DNA of 64,000 nt from the NCBI RefSeq assembly GCF_914767665.1, contig NC_059501.1:30232501-30296500 (forward strand). Reading direction: 5' to 3'. This document shows, piece after piece, positions 11,253 to 21,327 of the stretch (position 1 is its first letter; each line of letters begins with the position of its first letter). This stretch comes from Harmonia axyridis (Eukaryota; Arthropoda; Insecta; Coleoptera; Coccinellidae). The notes beneath the pieces were generated by a model. It saw nothing but the letters and a program-made list of their open reading frames with translations. It was not told where the DNA came from and searched no databases. The position numbers and the translations under genes were made by a program.

Positions 11253-12403
11253 TCAAAACGTACAACTTTGCTTCCGCCGTTTTTTTCCGAAATTCGATGC
11301 TTTATTGTAAAAAACTGGTTACACATTTATGATTCAAAGTATTGTCCATAGCTGGCCACTACATTCTCCCATCTTACGAGCAGCGTACGAATCCCGCGTT
11401 GAAAAAACTGGTCATCTTTCGAGGCAATCTTCTATTCGATCCAATTTTTTACTTCTTCATAAGACCGGATGTGTTGGTCAGCCAGGCCGTGTGTCATTGA
11501 TCGAAACAAGTGATAGTTCTAGGGAGCAACGTCTGGAGAATACAGCGGGTGGGGTAGAACTTCCCATTCCAACGTTTTCAAGTTTGTCTTAACCACTTTC
11601 GGAACATGGGGTCGAGCATTGTCATGCTCTAAAATCATTTTATCATGTATCTCTTTTTATTGCGGCCGTTTGTCTTTCAATGCTCTGCCGAAACGCATTA
11701 ATTGCGTTCGATAATGATCGCTTGTTATTGCTTCTGTTGGTTTTAACAACCCATAATACAAGACGCCGAGCTGGTACCACCAAATACTGAGCATGACCAT
11801 GAAACCGTGAATATGGGGTTTGGCCGTCGACGTTGAAGTGATTTTCTGTGCTTGGGATTATCGTAATGGAACCATTTTCTTGTCCAGCCACAATGCGATG
11901 CAGAAATCCCTTCGGTCTTCGCCTTGCAAGCAGCTGTCCACAAGCAAACAAACGCCGTTCTACATCTGTCGGCTTCAACTCGTACGGTAACCAATTTCCT
12001 TGTTTCTGAATCATTCCCATGGTCCTGCCAATTCTTGTTGCGTTTGACTCGAGTCTTGATCAAGTAATGCCTCCAATTCTGTATCTTCGAAAACCTTCTC
12101 TCTTCTACCGCTATGCTGGTTTTCGACGTCAAAATCGCTGTTCTTGAAGCGTTGAAACCACTCTCAGCACGTTCTTTCACTAATTGCAGACTCACCCTAC
12201 GTATTTTTGAGCATTCGATGGGCCTCAGCCGCAGATTTCTTCATATTTAATCGACTAATATTTCGATGGCGTTATGTTCACAAATACCTAAGTTAATTTC
12301 ATGTATGACATCTACGATCTTTTTATTTCGACCACCAATTACCCTCGCAATTACCTCTACAGCCACCTATTACAAAACGGCGGGAGCAAAGTTATACATC
12401 TAG
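11253..12403 (-). mobile_element. Mariner element of a second lineage, decayed
   Basis: The TIR core ACAACTTTGCTTCCGCCGTT at 11262-11281 is matched by a reverse complement near 12377-12398. The minus strand reads, across frameshifts, SAAEAHRMLKNT, ISERTC-EWFQRFKNSDFDVE, LEALLDQDSSQTQQELA, SIWWYQLGVLYYGLLKPTEA, DHYRTQLMRFGRALKDKRPQ, DKMILEHDNARPHVPK, LPHPLYSPDVAP and a C-terminal block RGIRTLLVRWENVVASYGQY. These are the N-terminal DNA-binding domain and the D,D34D blocks of a mauritiana/mellifera-type mariner. Many stops and shifts make it inactive. A related truncated copy sits at 25649-26654. The plus-strand frame at 11329-11592 and the two long minus frames here are pieces or shadows of it. 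Confidence 0.85.
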
Positions 12404-12706
12404 GTAATAATTGTGCCATTACACGTCTAAAATTTTATAAAAAGTTTGGATCGATGCTTTATATCAATTCGTTCTTTCATGTTCGAATCACATTTGAAAA
12501 AATCATTCTAGAAAACTTGAAGATGTAGGTGTGGATATTTTGTGTCAAATTTCATATAAACAGCGCCGATGGTTTCGGAGAAAAGCTGTCACGTCGGATT
12601 TTTCAATCGATTTCTGTATTACACTCATTCCAAAACGTAGATTATAACAATTCATTCCTATATCAATCCACAAGGTTAATGATAATTTTGTACTTTCTTG
12701 GCGTTT
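12404..12706. other. Spacer / probable 3' flank of the minus-strand exon
   Basis: Two adjacent short plus-strand frames here have no domain character. If the exon at 12707-12990 is terminal, this is its 3' untranslated region or flank. Confidence 0.35.
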
Positions 12707-12990
12707 TTAACCATAATTTACAAACTGAAAATAAGTTTTATTCATTTTCTTAATCATTCTATGAGGATCTGCTCTTAATTTTGGAATATTCTTACCATTA
12801 TTAACTTCAGGATCATCTATTACACATTGACGGAAGACGTATCTTTTACAAAGATCTCTAATACCAGGTGCGGCAAAGCAACAGAACATCATGATGATAG
12901 TCAACACACAACACATAACAATAAGGGTGGCCACTCCTTGATTTGATATTCCATGCTGAGGTCCAGGTGAAAGTTTTGGCTTTCCTGTAG
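12707..12990 (-). CDS. Exon of a small single-pass membrane protein (unknown)
   Basis: On the minus strand a pyrimidine-rich acceptor (TTTCTGTTTCAG) ends at 12991 and the exon opens in phase 1 as (G)CT-ACA-GGA. It encodes TGKPKLSPGPQHGISNQ, then a clear transmembrane helix VATLIVMCCVLTIIMMFCCF, then a juxtamembrane stretch APGIRDLCKRYVFRQCVIDD with four basic residues, consistent with a cytoplasmic tail. The frame stays open through KNIPKLRADPHRMIKKMNKT to a stop at 12707-12709. A GTAAGA donor lies inside it near 12815, so the exon could instead end there. Codon choice and the helix/tail layout look like a real host gene, but I do not recognise the family. The initiator exon at 38287-38377 is phase-compatible and may belong to the same gene. 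Confidence 0.5.
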
Positions 12991-13540
12991 CTGAAACAGA
13001 AATGAACGAGCTTCACTAAACAAAAAATTAAGCACATATACATTTGAATGAGAACAGATTTATCAAATTTTGGCATATACGTTTATCATATAACAATTGA
13101 AAGATTAACTCTGTAGGAATCATAATTGAAAAATGATTGCACGGGGTTTCAAAGTTCCTCTGAGATGACTCAATTTAGAGTTTTCTTTCGAGTAGCCCTC
13201 ATTCTAACTTGAGGAGGAGAAAAAATCATAATATTTCCAATTTTTTTTGCGATTTGAAGACGAAGTCTCAAACTGTTTCACTACAAAGTCTAAAATTTCT
13301 TATAAAAATCACTGGTTCGACAAGTTTTTGAACCATATCCTGAACAGGATTTTAGCGAACAACTTTGAGCTCATAAAATAGATTCATCATAAAATATTGC
13401 TAATTCAACATATCTATGTATTATATCCATGTACCATACAAACTAATTATTTAATAAGCTTCGAATGGCTTCAACAAAATGAGCTTCATAACCCTATTGA
13501 CGACTGAAATAGGCTAGGCTATTGATATTCGCGTTTTGCA
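12991..13540. other. Probable intron / spacer
   Basis: No supported feature. If the minus-strand exon at 12707-12990 is real, this is the 3' end of its upstream intron. Confidence 0.35.
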
Positions 13541-13695
13541 GGCAGAAGAAGATGGGATTGTCATGATTGTCAGACAACCTTAGGAGAAGTGAAAAATTTC
13601 GACAGCATCGCTATAACTGGAGAAGACATAGATCACCTAGTTCTTTTCACCGAATTTTGAAGTTCCACGAGAAAGAAAGAAGTTTATTCAGGAGT
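13541..13695 (+). pseudogene. Decayed fragment of a repetitive insect ORF
   Basis: Two frames joined by a shift read AEEDGIVMIVRQ and then TTLGEVKNFDSIAITGEDID followed by HLVLFTEF and a stop. The 'VVGEDxDLLVLL' type sentence resembles a multi-copy family of uncharacterised insect proteins often found near transposons. The match is by eye and short. Confidence 0.25.
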
Positions 13696-13696
13696 A

Positions 13697-13937
13697 GGCA
13701 TGGGCGCCCGCAGGGGGGGACCAGGGGGGGCCATGGCCCCCTTGAGATTTCGATTGCCTCATTTTTCAGCACAACACCCTCAATATTACTTTCTCAATCC
13801 AAAGTGCATGGAAAAAAGGAAAGTAAAGAATTCTCAACAATTTTCCGGTTTTCAATGACAATCATGGACGCCTTATCGTTTTTCAATAATTTTCATTTGG
13901 CCCCCCCTGAGAAAAATTTCTGCGGGTGCCCATGGAA
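13697..13937. mobile_element. 240-bp MITE with GC-rich ends
   Basis: The left end GCATGGGCGCCCGCAG and right end CTGCGGGTGCCCATG are inverted copies. Runs of G next to the left end and of C (GGCCCCCCCTGAG) near the right end extend the repeat. Flanks GGAGTAG on the left and GAAGTAG on the right look like a slightly eroded 7-8-bp target duplication, which would fit a hAT-type element. There is no coding capacity of its own. Confidence 0.7.
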
Positions 13938-14154
13938 GTAGAAAACCGAAAATCATTTATGATTTCTTACAACTATAATAAATGTTAAAATAAACAAAAT
14001 TTTATGAGCATAAGTTTCAGAAGAGAAATCCAGGAACTTATATTTCAAATAACCAGCCCCACTTCTATATTTCTACCATTCTTTCAATTATGGTGCATAG
14101 GTTATTGTTGGTCTAAATACGAAGGTGACACTACTTTTTCACCCTTTGGTAGGA

Positions 14155-14440
14155 GAAGCCCAAATTCAACTTTGACGATACTTATGACGACGACTTCAAC
14201 GATCTGCTTGACAGCCTATACCAAGAAGATAAGAAGGAAGTAGAAGCTGACGAGTGCTTTTCAAACGAACTGACGAGTATACTGAGGAATCAGTCTCCTT
14301 GAAGCCATCCCAGATATTGGAGTTCATCAGAACTCTGGAACTGGAAGGCGAGCTGTAGATCACGTTATGGAGAGAATAGCTATGATGGGGGGGCACAATA
14401 GACCATTAGGTCCCAGTAAAACGTAAACTCCTCAATAAAA
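14155..14440 (+). pseudogene. Frame-shifted ORF of unknown origin
   Basis: One frame reads KPKFNFDDTYDDDFNDLLDS and LYQEDKKEVEADECFSNELT up to ILRNQSP and a stop. A second frame then picks up LEAIPDIGVHQNSGTGRRAV and MERIAMMGGHNRPLGPSKT before its stop. Both halves look protein-like and abut, so a single frameshift in a former coding exon is likely. An AATAAA follows at about 14434. No family recognised. It may be a processed pseudogene or the 3' end of a repetitive ORF. Confidence 0.3.
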
Positions 14441-15338
14441 TTTAAATCTCTACGGGGTCTATAGGCTCCAAGAAACTGAAATTAGAACACATTATCAGCT
14501 CACCGTTAACTTTGAAAGGTTTCTCCGAACTTAAATGCAGTGTTGAGGAACCTCTGAAATTGTAGGTGAAACGTCAATTCAAAACCAATCGGAGTCTTAG
14601 AGTTCTTTATTCTGTTGGGAAACTAAGATTAGAAATTGATGAAAGTTACCAAAATGATATAAATCACAACTTATAAATCACAACCTAAGAATTATGTTTA
14701 TGCCACTTTTTAGTAATTTCTTGTTTCTGGAAATGACGACAGTTAAGATTCCATGAAGACTAAGTATTCCCGAAAAAATATTCATATTGAACTAATGACA
14801 ACTAATGAAATCTAAAATAACTTAAAACCGAAAAAAATAATGATGAATAAACATGATACTCTGCTATCTAACTGGTTGCCGAGCTATATAGGTATTATAT
14901 AATGAGAGTTCATTTAGGTATTTGAAATAAATTTCGATGCACAAATACTTTTTTCACTTTCAGCAGTGCCATTCATTCGATTTTCTGGAGTAAAAATTTG
15001 AATACGACAAAAATATCGTCAACAATGAGGTAGATAACGTACAAGCTTTCGGATCCTTTAAAATGGAAAATGAGGAATATTTCTGGGTACGAATGGTGCA
15101 GCTACCTCAATTCTCGGAGAGCAAAATATTTTTGGATGATTAACCATCCTCCCTCTTCCCTCATGAAAATTTTTAGCGTTAAATTTAAAACTCCTCCTTT
15201 CCTGAGTCGATCATTACCACTTTTTCATAAAAGCCATACGCAAAGGTTTGTGTTTTTCCATAGTCCAAAATTATATGATCTACTCCTAATTCGATTGAAA
15301 AATATCAGTAGGATCGAAAAATTCAAGAGAGAAATATA
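14441..15338. other. Spacer, nothing recognised
   Basis: AT-rich sequence without a supported ORF or repeat. The open frame at 15070-15405 runs into the neighbouring transposon end and has no domain. Confidence 0.4.
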
Positions 15339-16111
15339 TCGGGTGTTTTTTTTCGAGTATATAACTTTAAGTTGGCATTACTGTTCAAGATGGCGACCGA
15401 TTTAACAGCTGTGAAGTGATTTATTCTCAGTTTGGTTTGGCAATTCATTATGAATAGACGCCTGAACGCCTGAACAGCGCTTGCAAATAGTGCAATTTTA
15501 TTTCGAAAATAATGCTTCTGTGCGGAATACGTATCACGCACTACATCCATTTTCTGGCTGGTGGATGATGGCCAGAACGTTACAGTCAATGGTGATCGGT
15601 ATAGAGCCATGATTACTAACTTTTTCATTTCTGAATTGGACAACCATGATGTCCAGGAGCTGTGGTTCCAACAAGACGGCGCAACATGTCACACAGCTCG
15701 TGCCACAATCGATTTATAGAAAGACACGTTTGGTGACCGCCTAATTTCACATTTTGGACCTGTGAATTGGCCTCCAAGATCTTGTGATTTAACACCTCTA
15801 GACTACTTTCTGTGGGGCCTTGTAAAGTCATTGGTCTATGCGGATAAGCCACAAACCCTTGACTATTTGGAAGACAACATTCGCCGTGTTATTGCCGATA
15901 TACGGCCACAAACGTTGGAAAAAGTCATCGAAAATTGGACGTCCAGATTGGATTACATCCGAGCCAACCATAAGGTCATATGCCAGAAATCATATTTAAA
16001 ATGTAATGCCACAAGATTATCTTGCGGACAAATAAAATTCATGTCAATCGAATAATCCATCGTTGTTTTATTGCAATTTAAAGTTCTATAGCTCTTAAAA
16101 AAACACCCTTT
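15339..16111 (+). mobile_element. DDE_3-type transposon, copy A (internally deleted)
   Basis: The ends (GGGTGTTTTTTTTCGAG... and ...CTTAAAAAAACACCCTT) are inverted repeats and TA borders both sides (15337-15338, 16112-16113). The transposase frame on + is broken. The N-terminal MNRR...FENNASVRN-like start is fused by deletion to the region before the second catalytic block. It then reads LWFQQDGATCHTARATIDL, a stop, GPVNWPPRSCDLTPLDYFLW, and PQTLEKVIENWTSRLDYIRA. The block before the first catalytic acid (SDEAHF) is missing. This copy keeps the second and third acids that copy B lacks. Copies B (33132-34249) and C (39211-40134) belong to the same family. Confidence 0.85.
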
Positions 16112-17589
16112 ATAAGCGAGTATGGTACTGATTTTGATATCTACTAGATGAAGGTGTGGTGTGTATGCATTTGCCGTTGAACATGTTATCCTCACCTTCC
16201 CATTTGAATTTTTGTTTTTTTTTATTATTATTATTGTTTGTCTCCTTCTCATCGCTATTCATGATCTTGTTTCCTATGTTTTTGGGTGCACTAAAGGGTA
16301 CTATAAGTCAGTTTACACAGGTCTATACTATTAATTTCACTCCATCACAGACGGGTGAGAGGACACAAAACAGACATTGGCTAGGTGATTCTCGCCTGTC
16401 CATGGAAATTTTAATGTAATTTAGTTTATTATAATTATAAAATTTTGTTCAGACTATTGGTTGTAATAAATAAAAAATTGAAATTTGATCACCAATTGTG
16501 TGCAATATTTCATGTTTATTGAATGAGCCTTTCTGGATGTGAAAAGTTAACGAACAAACACATAACCAGATACATTTTATCAGTATAGATTACCAACGCC
16601 CTCGAACAAACCCAGCAATTTGGCGAAAAAAAATTATTAAAGGTGAAGCTTAACATCATTTCCCATGGCCGAAAATTCATTACAGTAATTAGGAAAATGT
16701 GTTTTTTGATAAGGAACTCTTCAAATATCCCTTTGAATTTGCATAGCCCGTATGCTTTATCAGTGCTGTTATCGTATCGATCTAGGCTATTTGAGGCACA
16801 TGAATTCTGGAACTTTCGTGTCCAATTATAGAGGAAAGTCATCATTATAAACTTCGCTGAATTGAGTCACGCGAACCTGATGAGAAGTTCCTTATGGCAA
16901 CCCCTTTCAGCCCAATCGATCCTTGACCCAGAATTGGAAAGTTGAACCGATGACGGAATGAAAATCCTTCAGACATTTTCGGAAAAATGTCAAGTTCCAT
17001 AACTTATACAAAACTATATCAAATGATCATGAAACTTTCATGTTTCATGAAATTATTTATATCTTCATTTTAAATTATGTGGGAACTTTATCAGGGTACA
17101 GCATTGAGAAGGGCTGAGAATCGACTAACACGTATAAACTACTGACACTAAGATTACAAAAAATTGTTTATACTTTCATAAATTTCTCTCAGAGTTATGC
17201 TTCCCTATTCTTACGACTATTGCCTTCTGTCTATTATCAATTTCATTGTGATGTTTTCGCAGATGATCTGAGAACAGAACTTCTTATTTTGAAATCATAT
17301 TAATAACTTCGAGAAATAGTCGGATCTGCATTTTAAATATCTGAAATGACTGAAATGTTGTTTTTTTAAATTCTGCTCGACTTTTCTAAGGTTCAGACTA
17401 CAGAATCAACCCAAAATTTGGTATTATTATACCTTGGTTTTGTTCTTCTACACGCAAAATATGAACTCTATTGGATCTACATTGTCTTGTTTCCGATATT
17501 CTTTTTGAATTTTCTCTGGTTCTAGTGACGCGATCAATATGGAATACCGCACGTGTGATTATGGGAGAAAATTTGGGAAGTTCAATTTT
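16112..17589. other. Spacer, nothing recognised
   Basis: Contains T-rich and A-rich runs and several chance ORFs (for example 16516-16845 on - and 16643-16831 on +, overlapping each other) without domain signatures. Confidence 0.4.
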
Positions 17590-18730
17590 CACGGAATTTA
17601 TTTATGGTTGAATTCTTATCTCTCGGGCAGGTTCCAGTTCGTGAAGATAGGTATCACGCTTTCGTTTCCAGTTTCCGTGACGTCAGGCGTTCCTCAGGGA
17701 AGTCTCCTGGGGCCATTGTTGTTCTTGATTTTCATTAATGATATAAGACTAGTTGTCGGCTTTGTCCGATTTTTACTAATTGCGGATGATCAGAAGCTTT
17801 GCACTTCAGTTAAGTCGTTGCCTGAAATTGCGGCGCTGGAATCGGAACTGCGGGCTGTTGAAGAGTGGTGTGCAACCAATTTCATAACAATTAACATCAA
17901 TAAATGTCAGTTCAAGACTATTTCCCATTTAAAATTTCGTATAACAGTTCTCTATTCCATTGAAGGTAGAACCATTGAGAGAGCATTTGTTGTCAAGGAC
18001 TTGGCTATTTCATATGAAAGTGAGTTATCTTTCAGACCTCGGGTCCAGGCCAGTTCTGCGGCATCTCTGAAGGACTCTGGAACTTTGAGATTTGTCCTGA
18101 GAAGCACTAGGGATTTACAGTAACTCTATGTCCATGTCGTTTTTGTGAGACCAATGTTGGAGTTCTCATCTGTCGTTTAATCAACCTACACATCTGTGGA
18201 CGTCCTTCTTCTTTTAGAGAGAGTACAAAACAGGCTCCTCTGAGATGTTTCAATTAGAAGTGGCTCATTTTATTTCGAGTCTTGCTCTGTGAATCGGTTT
18301 CGGGTCCAACTTGGACTACTCCCTTTGAGAGCAAAAATATTTCATGCGGATTTCATGTTTGTCTCTAGACTGTTTCGAGGACTTTTGTTTTCCCCTGAAC
18401 TGTTGTCCCAGTTCAATTTATCTGCTCCCCCAAAATTTTTCAGGAGATTCGATCTCTTCAGGCCTGCTTTATCGAGAACGAATTACTGTTTTTATTCTCC
18501 GGTTTCGAGAATGATGCGGAGTACCAATGTCGTTGACTCCTTGGGTGTCAAAATGTTTCATCGCTCTGTCTCGGGGTTGAGGGTAGATTTGAGGCGTCTT
18601 ATAACACTGTAATTTTTTGTATGGTAGAAGATAATCTTGCACTATTGATAATTTAATAATAAGTGTTCTTTCTTCTTGTGAAAAGGTTTTGTACCTTCTA
18701 TTGAATGAATAAAATAAATATAAAATGATA
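17590..18730 (+). pseudogene. CR1/Jockey-superfamily LINE, 3' part (reverse transcriptase)
   Basis: The first frame (to 18123) reads LWLNSYLSGRFQFVKIG, then SVTSGVPQGSLLGPLLFLIF followed by INDI, then RFLLIADDQKL. These are reverse transcriptase palm motifs, with the usual F/YADD present as IADD. It ends TRDLQ at a stop. After frameshifts a second frame (18289-18612) reads LGLLPLRAKIFHADFMFVSR and RTNYCFYSPVSRMMR to the C-terminus. The element has lost its 5' part (endonuclease, RT fingers). AT-rich repeats near 18700-18730 may be the 3' tail. It is inactive. Confidence 0.85.
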
Positions 18731-20044
18731 ATATGAATAGTAGTAAAACAATTTTCCATAAATTTACATTTACGAATTTGCTTAAACTTGATGTTTTGAA
18801 TTCGAGCCATTGAAACAACTAATTGTCCAGTCATCTTAGTCGAAATTAAGATTAAGAAATTAAGAATTTGAGATACCCAGCTGTAAACTCATATGAACCT
18901 ATATTTTGACATCCTATAAATTGTCTCAAAAACAATATATGATTGGGTTCATCTAAGGTCGAGTCTAAGGTTGAAGGTCACAAAAATCGTTTTTTTTTTC
19001 AATATCTTCGTTTTTTGCTATTTGTTAACATTATTATTGTGTTATTGAGAGGATTAAATTCCTGACAATTATTGTCTCAATTTTCTTTTTCGAGTTTCGA
19101 GATACAGGGCGGAGAGAGCGGGGATAGAGCATCATTTAACTTTTTGGTGAACTATTTCCGAAAAAATATAATTATCATTAATTATGAGCGAAAAGCCAGA
19201 CAAAGGTTGAAAATTTATGACAAATTTCAACATTCCAATTCAACACCAAGTCGAAAACTAGGATTTAAATCTTATAGGAATCATAAACAATTCGTGAAAA
19301 TGTCATTAACATCAAAATTTTTCATGCTATCCCAAATAGCAAAACATGAATTTCAAATACTATCAAAATACTTTTTTTCAATTTTAAGTTCTCCGAACAA
19401 TTCCAATATTTTTTACTGAAAATAATCGCAAAGTAACTCTGGTGTTAGCGTTGAAAAATCTCTCTGATCTTGCGAATCTGCTGAAATTTAAAAGACATTC
19501 GTATATTATCGTTCTATAAAGAGATAAATGTCTTCAGGAGACTCATGAATAACAACATGGAATGAGAATGATTCTGGCAGCTCGTGTTTTGGTGATCGTA
19601 AATATCTTATTCAGAGGAACTATATTTTTAATTTTAATCCGTGAAGACATAAAACATGTCAATATTTACATCAGGTGATTAAACAAAATTATGTTTTAAT
19701 AGTTTCACATTGAGATGATTGTGGTTATTGGTTGTGGTTTTGATCCTCATATTCAATTCATCGATAGTAATAGCAAATGCGACATGAATAAGAGCAGGAG
19801 AAAGCCTTAGTGTAGTTTTACACACGCACACAAACCGATTTTGGACGACCGCTATAAAATCGGCCGATATTTTATCGGTAGGTGCTTTCACAGTGACCGG
19901 ATTTTTACCGGTCAAACAAACACTTGCTTTTTTCTCGAAACACGAGGTTATTGAATAAGAATAATAATAATACTGAACGAACCAAAACAGCGAGAACACG
20001 AGGAGAGCCATCAATAAATATGAATGTTCATTTCTTAGATACTC
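18731..20044. other. Spacer; possible short repeat near 19795-19925
   Basis: Mostly unassigned AT-rich DNA. Near 19795-19925 a denser stretch contains GACCGGATTTTTACCGGTC and CGGCCGATATTTTATCGG, which are internally palindromic and look like the edge of a repeat family. I could not find its ends. The 133-residue minus frame across it has no domain and is not called. Confidence 0.35.
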
Positions 20045-20347
20045 ATTCGGTATAGTTCCATAGAGCAAAACAGACAACACAAAGTGAGATCGCTGATGTC
20101 AAAAGCAAACAAGCACCACCTGAAAAGCAGCGTCGAAAGAACAACACTTCCGAGAAATAAAGAGGGAAGGGCCTTGAAGGACTTCATGGAACTTGCTCGT
20201 GGACAGATAGAAAGCCTACGAGAATATACTTCAGAGATCAAGCAAGTACATCAAAGTTCTACAGAAACATGTGTGAAGCAGAGGAATCCGAATCAACTCC
20301 TTTACAACTGCACAAGGAACAATTTCATATAACTACCAGACGATACA
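20045..20347 (+). pseudogene. LINE fragment, left part (split by the BEL element)
   Basis: The frame contains LPRNKEGRALKDFMELARGQ then IESLREYTSEIK, matching the LINE sentence 'IPRKEGGRGLxDIxxLxxxQIxSLRxYF' found after the RT domain. It then runs into ESESTPLQLHKEQFHITTRR and is cut at 20347 by the LTR element. The continuation appears at 25180. ATACA at 20343-20347 is the target site duplicated by the insertion. Confidence 0.55.
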
Positions 20348-21000
20348 TGTTAAGTTTTGATCAAGGTTCGTAGAACTCAGCGCCGCCATTGTTCAAAGAT
20401 TCACCGCTGAAGTTAGTTATAGATAATTCCGCGCACTTTATTTGTGTGCTACGCGCAGTCGTCCTTTAATGACGGCTGGCTATAATGATAATTTAACTAT
20501 GGCCGTTTTATCTGTAGCACTTCTATGTTCTTAACCCTTTTCGATGGTTCGACAAAAAGGTCGAGGTGGGGGTAAGACATCGAACGTCACTTCAATCACT
20601 TCGAGTTCAAGTCAGTTCAGTAATATCTACACACAGTCTAGTAAGTACAAGTCAAGTACAGTTTAGTATAGTTCGTCGTTGCTCTCTCCCCTTGAGACAC
20701 AGTGTTCAGCTTGCACATTTCAAGTCAGTGAAATATTGGCCTAGTCGCCACGTGGTTAAAAAAGATCCTTCAGTCGGTCATCGTTACCCAAGTCGGTAAA
20801 TTGTTATTGGATAAGTGCGTGGAACTGATTCATAGTTTTCGATAACTAGTTAAGCGAATCTTGTAAAGTGTACATTGTGTAATTGTATATATAAACCTAC
20901 TTCAATAAATAGTGTGGAAAATTTCATGGTCCTTCGAACTTCAACAACCCAGCACCTAACAGTCCAATTTATGTATGGATGTTCTCATCTAATAACTACA
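20348..21000 (+). repeat. 5' LTR of the BEL/Pao element
   Basis: 653 bp, TGTTAAG...ACTACA. I see no difference from the 3' LTR on reading. It contains a 77-residue open frame (20566-20799) repeated identically in the other LTR, which is a by-product, not a gene. AATAAA-like signals (TTCAATAAATAG) lie near 20903, suitable for polyadenylation. Confidence 0.95.
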
Positions 21001-21005
21001 TAATT

Positions 21006-21023
21006 TGGTCCTTCGAGCCGGAT
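21006..21023 (+). promoter_or_regulatory. Primer binding site for tRNA-Tyr
   Basis: TGGTCCTTCGAGCCGGAT is the complement of the 3' end of insect tRNA-Tyr (acceptor strand TCGAAGG, discriminator A, CCA). This assumes the conserved tRNA-Tyr sequence I know. It begins 5 nt after the LTR. A degenerate direct repeat (ATCCTTGGAGCCGTATATAA) follows at 21033-21052, so the site and its flank are tandemly duplicated. Confidence 0.8.
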
Positions 21024-21327
21024 ATAAATTTGATCCTTGGAGCCGTATATAAATTGGAGATATCCCTGAAGAAATTATCAACTTCCACAATTGAAGTATC
21101 ACCCACGTGCCTGAAGCAGACTTAGAGGTTAACTTAATCAACGCATGCGCAAAGTGTGGTGAATTCTTTCGCAACAAGAGGTCGCTGTCTACGACGTATC
21201 GTTCCTGTCCAAAATCCATTTTGGTTCCAGTGCAAGCAGTTTTGGAGAGTGATAAGTTAATTTTAGAATTTTTATTCATTTTATATATAATTCTTATTTA
21301 TTTTATATATTTCCTTAATTATTTCTT

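Noticed and set aside
11329..11592. 87-residue plus-strand ORF
   Set aside because: Antisense shadow of the second mariner lineage's C-terminal half.
16516..16845. 109-residue minus ORF overlapping a 62-residue plus ORF
   Set aside because: Neither frame shows a domain; overlapping open frames in AT-rich DNA are expected by chance.
19679..20080. 133-residue minus-strand ORF with hydrophobic stretch
   Set aside because: Crosses a palindromic repeat-like block and lacks any coherent protein signature.
20566..20799. 77-residue ORF, repeated identically at 24740-24973
   Set aside because: It lies wholly inside both LTRs; the duplication is the LTR pair, not a gene family.
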